NCBI GenBank assembly: GCA_038729485.1 | Contig: JAVYRX010000017.1 | Location: 1-12,783 of the forward strand | Source: GCA-001856825 sp038729485 | GTDB lineage: Archaea; Thermoplasmatota; Thermoplasmata; Thermoplasmatales; GCA-001856825 | Direction of reading: 5' to 3' | Length of the DNA: 12,783 nt | Shown here: positions 1-6,516 of the stretch, piece by piece | How positions within the stretch are numbered: the stretch's first letter is position 1 | Layout: every line of letters begins with the position of its first letter | Position numbers and translations under genes: made by a program | Notes under the pieces: generated by a model | Told to the model about the DNA's origin: nothing | Seen by the model: the letters and a program-made list of their open reading frames with translations, nothing else | Databases searched by the model: none

Positions 1-13
1 TAAAACAGCTAAG

Positions 14-27
14 TGTAATTTTATCTA
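14..27 (+). promoter_or_regulatory. TATA-type promoter of tRNA-Gln
   Basis: A T/A-rich core (taattttatct, about 16-26) lies 24-34 nt before the mature 5' end of tRNA-Gln. That is the spacing expected of an archaeal TATA box that starts transcription at or just before the tRNA. No other start signal is visible in the first 49 bases. The call rests on position and composition only. Confidence 0.5.
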
Positions 28-49
28 CTAATTCGTCATTACTATCGTT

Positions 50-122
50 AGCCCCGTGGTGTAGTGGCCAAGCATAGCGGGCTCTGGACCCGTTGACAGC
101 AGTTCGAATCTGCTCGGGGCTA
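50..122 (+). tRNA. tRNA-Gln (anticodon CUG)
   Basis: The sequence folds as a 73-nt type I tRNA. The acceptor stem AGCCCCG pairs with CGGGGCT and the discriminator is A. The anticodon stem GCGGG/CCCGT closes the loop CTCTGGA, which gives anticodon CUG, and the T arm is AGCAG-TTCGAAT-CTGCT. CCA is not encoded, as is common in archaea. A TATA-like box sits about 25 nt upstream. A transposase remnant begins about 85 nt downstream, which suggests this tRNA end has been an insertion site. Confidence 0.95.
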
Positions 123-207
123 CTTATTTGTTTAAGCTAATACATTAATATTAACCACTACCTTCAACAACCATGACAAACAATCCTAAGTATCTCATTT
201 AAAATAG

Positions 208-531
208 CAGCGTGAGGAGATAGAGCAGGCATTCGATGCAATGAAAAATGAGCCTGAGAATGACAAGTCGTACCTCAGGGATGACGATTCAATAAGGGGA
301 TACTTCTTCGTATCATTCCTATCACTCTATCTCTACTATGCTATCTTTGTACTCATCAGGGCAGCAGACCTTAATGACAGGATATCGGTTAAGGATGCAC
401 TCCTCAAGTTCTCCAGAGTCTATAAAATAATGGATGGGAAGAAATCCATTATGTCAGAAATACCTGCATCATCTGCAAAACTCGATGAACAGCTTGGAAC
501 CAATATATTCCCTAAAAAGTTGCGGAGTTAA
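208..531 (+). pseudogene. C-terminal remnant of an IS4-superfamily transposase
   Basis: An open frame runs from just after an in-frame TAG (205-207) to a TAA ending at 531. It begins with REEIEQAFDAMK, which fits the R(3)E(6)K part of the Y(2)R(3)E(6)K signature of IS4-type DDE transposases: R at 211-213, the catalytic Glu at 223-225 and Lys at 244-246. The conserved Tyr is lost because a stop codon lies upstream. After it come the IRGYFFVSFLSLYLYY segment and the SEIPA...KLDEQLG...IFPK tail typical of the C-terminus of this group. The catalytic Asp residues and the whole N-terminus are missing, since tRNA-Gln ends only 85 nt upstream. An ATG at 241 could give a 96-residue peptide, but this is almost certainly dead IS sequence. 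Confidence 0.85.
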
Positions 532-744
532 GGTTAAAAAAGCTCTATCTCTTCCACAATTACCGCAATTATAAAGGTTAAATGATCCCTTTTAATATTG
601 AATGTCACTTCTTTTATGATCCTTTTCTATAATCCCCCACAATTTTGGTGCGTTATGGAAGTGATCCTTACAGCAATTACTCAAGAGATAGAACCTTAGG
701 TAGTAAGAACCCAAAATATCAGAATAAATAATGTCATGGCGATT
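532..744. other. Intergenic stretch without a recognisable gene
   Basis: These 213 A/T-rich nt between the transposase remnant and the 3' end of the broken permease hold no open frame of convincing length and no tRNA-like fold that I can see. The right end of the decayed IS should lie here, but I could not identify a terminal inverted repeat because the left end is deleted. Confidence 0.4.
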
Positions 745-2326
745 TCACTGTGAACCTGAAGATTCCTCCTTGAGATAGTTCTCAAGCGATTCAGTTTTCC
801 ATCCGCTGTATTGGCTCCAGATGTATAATACGATTACGGTAACGGCAATCATTATGAAGTCCCAGAGAAAAGGAACTATGTTGATTCCACCGTAACTAGA
901 GGGGCCTATATATGCTTCGATTGGTATCAAAATTAGGCCTGCAACTAGCCAGAGTCCCGCCGTTATATGTTTGGAAACAAACTTATTCCTATAATGAAAA
1001 TAGAAATACATTACTAGCCATGAAAGAATCACTACTGAAACTTCAAGACTAAGAGGATAACCGGACCAATAGATTATGAAGAAGGAGACGATGAATCCTA
1101 ATGGTGCTAATATTTTCGAGGCAAGAAGTTTAAATGGTCTTTCCTTGTCAGCGGCGGTCTTCCGGAAAACATTCAAAGCTACTGGTCCCATAACGTATGC
1201 CACGACTAGGGTGGATGTCAAAATGCCTACCAGAAGTTTCCACGACGGGAATTGATATAAGAAGACAAATCCCACGATGGTGCCTAGTATTAGGGAGTTC
1301 AAGGGGATATGTGTTTTGGGATTTAGCCTAGCGAATATCTTTGGAGCATAGCCGTAATTTGCCATCGATTGGAATATCCTCGCAGGATAAGCAGCATAAG
1401 AGATGCCGGCTCCTGCGGGAGAAACTATGGCGTCAATAAGTAGTATAACTACCAACCATCCTAGCCCTACTGCAGCCGCCTCCTAGGCAAATGGACCTGC
1501 TATGTACCCACCTGCACTAAGGTCACCCCAATCTCTGCAGGTATACCTGCGATGCCCAGTTTATTCCACTTATAAAAGCAGTTTGAAGCAATACATAGAG
1601 GCCTATAACAGCTATGACCGCAATTATTACTGATTTCCAGATATAATCTTTCTTCTTTACCTCTCCCGCCATATTTATGGCCCCTCTAAATCCTTCAAAC
1701 GAAAATACTATGCCGCTTGGGCCAGCGCTTGTAAATGGTCCAAATGCAACGAAATTTATAGGTTTGAATGTTATAGTTAAAATCGTTATCGCCGCAAGTA
1801 TGGGCACAGCCCACTTCCATACCATAATTGCGCTTGTGATATTTCCGAAGATCTTGACTCTTTGCATATTTATTACAAATATAAGCACCATCACAATTGC
1901 AACCACCAGATAACCGAAAGGCCGTAGGGTGCCGTTAGAGTTTATTAAGTGTGGCATGTAGAATGAAGCATAAGTAACTAATGCAATCGCCTATATGGTC
2001 GGCGTCATTATATCTGATAGCCATCCTGACCATCCAGCAAGAAATGCGGTCATCTTCCCATGAGACAACTCAGCAAGGGGTGTTGAACCATCCGCCAATG
2101 GAAACATCGGAGATACCTCCATGAAATTTACTGCTATAAAGATGACAAAGATTCCACCTAGAATCCAGGAAAAGATTGCGCCTATTGGCCCTGCATACGA
2201 CACTGCATAAAGGGAGCCGAAAAGCCACCCAGAACCTATCATGCCCATTGCGTTCAACATCACAAGATTGAAAAGACTTAGGTCCCTCCTGTAGGTCGTT
2301 TTTGTTAGAGCACTGCTTGGGCTCAT
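745..2326 (-). pseudogene. Decayed APC-superfamily amino acid permease
   Basis: Read from 2326 down, the product starts as a normal APC-type permease: a short hydrophilic N-terminus, then DLSLFNLVMLNAMGMIGSGW, the first helix with the glycine-rich substrate-binding stretch, and further hydrophobic helices. The frame is interrupted by TAG at 1993-1991, continues in the same frame as AIALVTYASFYMPHL, and is lost after GINW near 1550. Homologous sequence resumes in another frame as DWGDLSAGGYIAGPFA, meets a second TAG at 1485-1483, and continues as EAAAVGLGW...VSPAGAGISY to a TGA at 745. The restored length of about 525 residues suits a 12-14 helix APC transporter, probably an amino acid:proton symporter of the aspartate/YveA-like kind, though the substrate is a guess. 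Two nonsense codons plus at least one frameshift make a functional product very unlikely. A TATA box (ATTTATACG on the minus strand, about 2344-2352) about 25 nt before the ATG suggests transcription may persist. Confidence 0.88.
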
Positions 2327-2343
2327 TAAAATCCTATAGATCC

Positions 2344-2352
2344 AATCGTATA
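2344..2352 (-). promoter_or_regulatory. TATA box of the broken permease
   Basis: On the minus strand ATTTATACG lies about 20-26 nt before the permease ATG at 2326, the spacing of a leaderless archaeal promoter. The box looks intact although the gene it serves is broken, so the decay is probably recent. Confidence 0.45.
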
Positions 2353-2485
2353 AATTGATTTCTATAGTCTTTAGACGATATTAAAAAGATTTAGCCAGGA
2401 AGTAGCAGTGTTTATCGCGGTCTTGGAGGGTAATTATCAGGGATCTTTTTAACCGGATTATATTGAATTCTTTTGGAATTTTAAG

Positions 2486-2566
2486 CGCGGGGAGGGGGAT
2501 TCGAACCCCCGATCCCAGAGGGAAACGGCTTAGCAGGCCGTCGCCTTACCGCTCGGCTATCCCCGC
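2486..2566 (-). tRNA. tRNA-Ser (anticodon GCU)
   Basis: On the minus strand this folds as a type II tRNA with a long variable arm. The acceptor stem GCGGGGA pairs with TCCCCGC and the discriminator is G, as expected for tRNA-Ser. The anticodon stem ACGGC/GCCGT encloses CTGCTAA, giving anticodon GCU, which reads AGC and AGU. The T arm is GGGGG-TTCGAAT-CCCCC, and CCA is not encoded. The 5' end overlaps the last 10 nt of a small protein gene. No well-spaced TATA box of its own is evident, so it may be co-transcribed with that gene and released by RNase P. Confidence 0.95.
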
Positions 2567-2727
2567 TGAATTTTCCCATATTTGTCGGATAGTTCGGTGG
2601 CTAACTGTTCAAGTATCTCCTCAAGATCATCTCCTTCAAGTACAAGTTCATCGCCATTGGGATATGATATCAACACCCTGAATGTTTCTCCGTCGTGGTA
2701 AACGTCCACTTCCCCTAACTTCTGCAT
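2557..2727 (-). CDS. Small acidic protein (56 aa), unknown function
   Basis: The minus-strand frame encodes 56 residues, starting MQKLGEVDVYHDGETFRVLI and ending ...DKYGKIQRG. It has no recognised domain. The order of likely elements is a beta hairpin (VDVYHDGETFRVLISY, then ELVLEG) followed by an acidic amphipathic helix (DDLEEILEQLATELSDKYG). Such a small beta-beta-alpha protein could bind a partner, but no function is assignable. The start is supported by a minus-strand BRE/TATA-like GAAAAAGTTAATATAG about 25-30 nt upstream, which suits a leaderless message. The stop codon TAG (2559-2557) lies inside tRNA-Ser, so maturation of that tRNA would remove the end of the reading frame. A clean codon pattern with AGG and ATA codons supports a real gene. 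Confidence 0.65.
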   Translation of the reverse strand: MQKLGEVDVYHDGETFRVLISYPNGDELVLEGDDLEEILEQLATELSDKYGKIQRG

Positions 2728-2749
2728 AACGATCAAGGGTGATATTTGT

Positions 2750-2800
2750 TCTATATTAACTTTTTCCGTTGTAGCTCAATAATATATCATTAACTTTTTC
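2750..2800. promoter_or_regulatory. Divergent promoter region with a 12-nt direct repeat
   Basis: The 12-mer attaactttttc occurs at 2755-2766 and again at 2789-2800, starts 34 bp apart or just over three helical turns. Read on the minus strand each copy is GAAAAAGTTAAT, a purine-rich BRE joined to a TATA-like core; the copy nearer the small gene continues into TTAATATAG at the right distance from its ATG at 2727. On the plus strand aatatatca (about 2781-2789) could serve the gene starting at 2824. The repeat may be a tandem promoter or a pair of operator sites. Confidence 0.4.
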
Positions 2801-2823
2801 TAGCATTGTTCCTTTAATAAATA

Positions 2824-3339
2824 ATGTCGGAAATTCCTGGCCCAAGGGCGATTCCGTACCGCGGATTTTCAACTTTTTCCAAGCTACCTATTGAGGATAT
2901 CAGCATAGAGCGCCTTGTGTCTACAATTGAAGAGGAAAAAAAGGACGGTCTCGTGAAAATAATGATATCCGAAAGGGAGGTAGGAACCCTAAGAATAGAG
3001 AATAAGCGCATTTATATCAACGAAATGGTAGACTTTACACCTTTGGAGTTAGAGAATCTAAGGAAGTATCCAGTATATCATATAACTGCACTGAAGTCGC
3101 TAATGGAAAAATACGTCGATTCAATATCTGGAGATGCCATTGAGGATCTGAACTTTTTAGACTCTTTAAAGAAAAACCCAGAAATGAGAAAGGCAGACGG
3201 TCAGAAATTCATCCTTCTATTATGGGACAGGTACTGGGAAGTAAGGTCGAGATTCAATGGAGATGCATCAGACGGGATATACATCATATCAGAAAGAGAT
3301 GTGTGGGATGAAAAAGACAGAAATACATTCAATCTTTAG
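2824..3339 (+). CDS. Conserved-looking hypothetical protein (171 aa)
   Basis: I do not recognise this family. The protein is soluble, with no signal peptide or membrane helix. It has a proline-containing N-terminus (MSEIPGPRAIPYRGF), a helix around residues 27-40, a beta-rich centre (LVKIMISEREVGTLRIENKR), then helices (residues 72-125) rich in charged residues, and a closing segment KFILLLWDRYWEVRSRF...YIISERDVWDEKD. The start is the first ATG in the frame, shortly after an A/T-rich promoter shared with the divergent small gene. Its stop overlaps the 3' end of the convergent HMG-CoA reductase gene by 11 bp. A likely lineage-specific gene with no assignable role. Confidence 0.8.
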   Translation: MSEIPGPRAIPYRGFSTFSKLPIEDISIERLVSTIEEEKKDGLVKIMISEREVGTLRIENKRIYINEMVDFTPLELENLRKYPVYHITALKSLMEKYVDSISGDAIEDLNFLDSLKKNPEMRKADGQKFILLLWDRYWEVRSRFNGDASDGIYIISERDVWDEKDRNTFNL

Positions 3340-4597
3340 GACCGCTCCTTATCTTACGTAGAACCTCCGATGCATAATCGACCCTGATAGCTTTATCTTT
3401 CACTATTATTTCCGCAACCTCATCTATTTCTTCCCCCTTAGCGCCGACTGAAATGGCAACATTCCTGGCATGGAGCTCCATGTGACCCTTCTGTATTCCC
3501 TCAGAGGCCAAGGCCCTAATTGCAGCAAAATTTTGTGCCAAGCCTACTGAACCAAGTACGTTTGCAAACTCCCTTGCCGACGTTATTCCAAGTATTTTTC
3601 TCATTAATTTAGCCTTTGGATGGGTTGCAGTAGCTCCACCAACTATGCCAACGGCTAGCGGCAGTTCCAGATACCCTTCAAGATCTCCATTTTCATTAAT
3701 TTCCCACTTTGACAGGGAGGTGTACCCGTTCATAGCTGCGTATGCATGCGCTCCTGCCTCAACGGCCCTCCAGTCATTAGACGTAGCTATAAGAACTGCA
3801 TCAATTCCATTCATTATCCCTTTATTGTGTGTGGTTGCGCGGTACGGGTCGATTTTTGCAAATTTATATGCTTCAATAATTCCGGCGACCACGTCATCTC
3901 CGCCAATAGTTTTGTTATCAAATATGGCAGATGATCTTGTTACTCTGTATGTGGCAAGATTGGTAAGTATTCTCAGCCTGACTCTCCCACCTGATATTTC
4001 AGATATCTTAGGTGCCAAATACTCGGCCATCGTGTTGACTGCGTTGGCTCCCATGGCGTCCCTTACGTCAACCAAAAGGTGAACTACGACCATTGGTTGA
4101 TCCTCATCTATTACACGAACTTCCAAGTCCTTAGCTCCTCCACCCAGCTTGATCAGGACTGGATCTTTTGAATTCGCCATTTGAATCAACTCCTCTTTTC
4201 TTTCAAGGAGCCTAAACTTCGCACCAAAAGGATCGGGCACACCAGAGAGTTCGATCTGCCCTACCATTATTGGTTCGGACGAGATTGAACTGAAACCGCC
4301 CTTGACACGTGCCATCCTGGCTGCGTTTGAAGCAGCGGCGACAACGCTAGGCTCCTCGATGGCCATCGGAATTAGATAATCTTTTCTGTTTATCAGGAAG
4401 TTCGTGGCTATTCCAATAGGAACCTCCATTACTGAAACAACATTCTCAATCATCCTATCAGCAATACTTTCTTCCAAGCCTCCCATATTGATCAGCAGCT
4501 TCGCGTCTTCCTCGCTGAGATCTAAGATCTTTCTGAGTTTATCCCTTCTTTCCTGAATCGGGAGTTTGTAAAATCCAGAGATGCTTGAATTTAACAT
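3329..4597 (-). CDS. mvaA: HMG-CoA reductase, class II
   Basis: It reduces 3-hydroxy-3-methylglutaryl-CoA to mevalonate, the committed step to archaeal isoprenoid membrane lipids, acting in the cytosol. The 422-residue length matches class II enzymes of the Pseudomonas mevalonii type and lacks the N-terminal membrane anchor of eukaryotic enzymes. Visible motifs in order are GIATNF (62-67), EEPSVVAAAS (81-90, catalytic Glu about 82), DVRDAMGANAVNT (177-189, nucleotide binding), ATTHNKGIMNG (catalytic Lys 259), ATSNDWRA (Asp 275) and GHMELHARN (catalytic His 376), so all four catalytic residues are present. The reaction can run either way in class II enzymes, but in an archaeon the synthetic direction is expected. 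The gene diverges from tsr3 with 57 bp between the ATGs. A minus-strand TATA (CTTTATTC, about 4618-4625) fits a leaderless start. Confidence 0.97.
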   Translation of the reverse strand: MLNSSISGFYKLPIQERRDKLRKILDLSEEDAKLLINMGGLEESIADRMIENVVSVMEVPIGIATNFLINRKDYLIPMAIEEPSVVAAASNAARMARVKGGFSSISSEPIMVGQIELSGVPDPFGAKFRLLERKEELIQMANSKDPVLIKLGGGAKDLEVRVIDEDQPMVVVHLLVDVRDAMGANAVNTMAEYLAPKISEISGGRVRLRILTNLATYRVTRSSAIFDNKTIGGDDVVAGIIEAYKFAKIDPYRATTHNKGIMNGIDAVLIATSNDWRAVEAGAHAYAAMNGYTSLSKWEINENGDLEGYLELPLAVGIVGGATATHPKAKLMRKILGITSAREFANVLGSVGLAQNFAAIRALASEGIQKGHMELHARNVAISVGAKGEEIDEVAEIIVKDKAIRVDYASEVLRKIRSGPKD

Positions 4598-4616
4598 GCA
4601 ACTTTATTTTTCCACT

Positions 4617-4632
4617 GAATAAAGATTTATCT
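4617..4632. promoter_or_regulatory. Symmetric A/T core between divergent HMG-CoA reductase and tsr3
   Basis: The element ataaagatttat (4619-4630) has complementary arms ATAAA/TTTAT around GA. Its centre is about 28 nt from the HMG-CoA reductase ATG and 30 nt from the tsr3 ATG. Each half can act as the TATA box of one gene (CTTTATTC leftward, gatttatct rightward), so the two pre-initiation complexes would overlap and probably compete. No ribosome binding site precedes either ATG, consistent with leaderless messages. Confidence 0.5.
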
Positions 4633-4654
4633 TCCATCTCATGTCAATGGAATA

Positions 4655-5137
4655 ATGGAAGACCTCCCTCTTGTGGTCCACGGCAATGAAGACGATCCCA
4701 AAAAATGTACTGCAAGGAAATTGCGACGATTTGGCCTTGCAGTTTTCGTGAGTCACGTTCCTAGAAGCAGCATAATCCTTTATCCGGACTCTCCTATACG
4801 TATCTCAAGCAGTGACGCAATATTTGATCATCTGGTTGCCGTAGACGTCTCATGGAAAAACATCGAGAAACATAAATTTGCTGGGGGGAATGTTCGGTCG
4901 CTTCCTTTTCTGTTAGCTGCCAATCCAGTAAATTATGGAAAACCTTACAAACTTTCAACCGTGGAAGCGGTTTCGGCATCTTTTTACATAATCGGGAAGA
5001 AAGAGGTCGCTTTGAAAATACTAGGGAAATTTTCTTGGGGAATCCAATTTATTAACCTTAACAGGAATCCTCTGGAGGACTATTCAAAGGCTAAGAATAG
5101 TGAGGAAATAGTGGAGATAGAGAAGTCATATATTTAG
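4655..5137 (+). CDS. tsr3: Tsr3-type rRNA aminocarboxypropyltransferase (DUF367)
   Basis: This family transfers the 3-amino-3-carboxypropyl group of S-adenosylmethionine to an N1-methylpseudouridine in small-subunit rRNA, a late maturation step near the decoding site. Key stretches are DPKKCTARKL (14-23), VAVDVSWKN (61-69) and the long conserved block RSLPFLLAANPVNYGKPYKL (81-100) followed by STVEA, then SWGIQFINLN and the C-terminal YSKAKNSEEIVEIE. The length of 160 residues matches archaeal members. One variation is VDVSW where I expect the family to have DCSW; the aspartate is kept. The start is the first ATG and looks leaderless. Its TAG and the TAA of the convergent downstream gene interlock in the sequence ttag. 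Confidence 0.93.
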   Translation: MEDLPLVVHGNEDDPKKCTARKLRRFGLAVFVSHVPRSSIILYPDSPIRISSSDAIFDHLVAVDVSWKNIEKHKFAGGNVRSLPFLLAANPVNYGKPYKLSTVEAVSASFYIIGKKEVALKILGKFSWGIQFINLNRNPLEDYSKAKNSEEIVEIEKSYI

Positions 5138-6516
5138 GTCCATTTCCCTTCTTCAAACCTTGTTTTACCTTCTGTATATTCTCCTATTATTCCAAGGATT
5201 TTATCACGCCATCTGTCGTCAATCATCCTTGGATCGCACCAATTAGGCTCTTCGTGAATCTTTTCTACGTGTTTCTTTTCTGCGCCCGTAAGACCATTCG
5301 AAATTTTATAAAACGCGTGCTGTTTTTCATCCTCATCAAGTCTCAGAGTCTTTGTTACATAATTTTTCCTGAAATCCTCAATGTCCTCCTTTCGGTAATT
5401 CAGAAGTTCCGGATCGATCGAATTGGCCAGAAGAAAAAGCAGGATCCCATTACATTTGGAGCATTTCCCGCAAGGGACTATTTCCCCATCGTCAATGTGG
5501 CAACTGTGGCATGACCTTTGCAGACGTGCAAGATGCGGATATCTTTTGAAAAGGATCCTCTCTTCAACCAAGCCAGTGATGCCTCTCAGCACCGAATAGA
5601 ACTTTATATAGTGTTTGATTCCTGCAAAGTAATTCATGATTTCCAAATCGAAATGTTGAGTCTGATCGTAAATTCCGTTATAGTGAGGTATCCCATATTC
5701 TGGCTCGAATCCTCTTGGATCGTCAAATTCGTCCCCTTTCATAACCGCAGAAATGCGAAAATTACTAAAGTACGGTAAGGACAAGAATATATAAACTGGG
5801 AATATGAATAACTGTATCGGGTAGGTGTCTGACCACATTTTTAACGCTCTCTCGTTAAGGGCCGACACTTTTGAGTTGATCTTTCTGTAGAACCTGTCTA
5901 CTGTTGTCCAGATCTTTAGCGTATTTCCATCGTTGGCCTTGAAGTAATTGTATGCGGTAAGTGCCGTTCTCCAGTGACCGCCCGATTCATTCACAAATAT
6001 TGGAAACACATTTGCCCCTACCTCTTTCATGAGGCCATAAGTCAAAAGGCTGTCCTTACCTCCGCTTGATAAAATAGCGACTGATCCGTTCCCTTCCGAC
6101 GGTTCCCTTCTGTTTTCCTCAAGGCCTATTTTAAATTCTGGAGAATAACTGGCTTCTTCAATACTTGGATCTTTTGGAACGAACTCCTCCTTGAAGAACT
6201 CCTTTCTCTTCATGATCTTGTTAACGTATATCTCCCTGCTGTTTATCACCATCATTCTTCTCATAAAGTTTAGGTCTGCTTCTGTGATTCTGAAAGCGGC
6301 TTCTATTTCCCCAGTAAAGAGGGAATAATTTACCAAGGGGGCAAGAGCCATAATCCTCAGATCCTGTAAATTGGGCTCTAAAGGCATGTCGTATCTAGCT
6401 TCAAGCACCACCTCTTCACCGTCGACATCGTATTTTGCTGTGAACTTCCTGTCTGAGAAGAATGGCTCTTCTACACTTATCCTATCAATCGATAAGAATC
6501 TGTTTCTTAACTGCAA
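5134..6516 (-). CDS. MurL-like PP-loop ATP pyrophosphatase (putative peptidyl/N-acyl-glutamate epimerase)
   Basis: The 460-residue protein resembles MurL, the bacterial ATP- and Mg-dependent enzyme that epimerises the terminal L-Glu of UDP-MurNAc-L-Ala-L-Glu to D-Glu, presumably through an acyl-adenylate. Visible features are an N-terminal domain of about 140 residues, the PP-loop SGGKDS (151-156), then FVNESGGHWRTALTAY (174-189), KGDEFDD (260-266), GIPHYNGIYDQTQHFD (275-290), and a probable zinc ribbon C336xxC339...C349xxC352xxC355. The FVNESG.HW, GDE.D and YDQ stretches are the MurL-like part; PP-loop alone would not distinguish it from other members. The gene overlaps the upstream DUF1611 gene by 32 nt in the same direction, implying translational coupling. 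A wall-less archaeon has no muramyl peptide, so the substrate must differ; an N-acylated glutamate is my inference. The family match is fairly sure, the reaction is not. Confidence 0.78.
   Translation of the reverse strand: MQLRNRFLSIDRISVEEPFFSDRKFTAKYDVDGEEVVLEARYDMPLEPNLQDLRIMALAPLVNYSLFTGEIEAAFRITEADLNFMRRMMVINSREIYVNKIMKRKEFFKEEFVPKDPSIEEASYSPEFKIGLEENRREPSEGNGSVAILSSGGKDSLLTYGLMKEVGANVFPIFVNESGGHWRTALTAYNYFKANDGNTLKIWTTVDRFYRKINSKVSALNERALKMWSDTYPIQLFIFPVYIFLSLPYFSNFRISAVMKGDEFDDPRGFEPEYGIPHYNGIYDQTQHFDLEIMNYFAGIKHYIKFYSVLRGITGLVEERILFKRYPHLARLQRSCHSCHIDDGEIVPCGKCSKCNGILLFLLANSIDPELLNYRKEDIEDFRKNYVTKTLRLDEDEKQHAFYKISNGLTGAEKKHVEKIHEEPNWCDPRMIDDRWRDKILGIIGEYTEGKTRFEEGKWT

Noticed and set aside
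745..2326. Pyrrolysine or amber read-through in the permease, since both premature stops are TAG
   Set aside because: At least one frameshift also interrupts the gene and APC transporters are not known to carry pyrrolysine; ordinary gene decay explains everything.
2463..2681. Plus-strand open frame of 72 codons across tRNA-Ser
   Set aside because: It reads antisense through the tRNA and the small minus-strand gene; its apparent product (GRGIRTPDPRGKRLSRPSPYR) is the familiar artefact of translating a tRNA-Ser complement.
3645..4082. Long open frame antisense to the HMG-CoA reductase gene
   Set aside because: It lies fully inside a firmly identified gene on the other strand, shows low-complexity Ser/Ile/Ala composition and matches no family I know; it is a codon-bias shadow.
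5254..5778. Plus-strand open frames opposite the MurL-like gene
   Set aside because: Both lie within the well-supported minus-strand gene and have no start signal or family resemblance.
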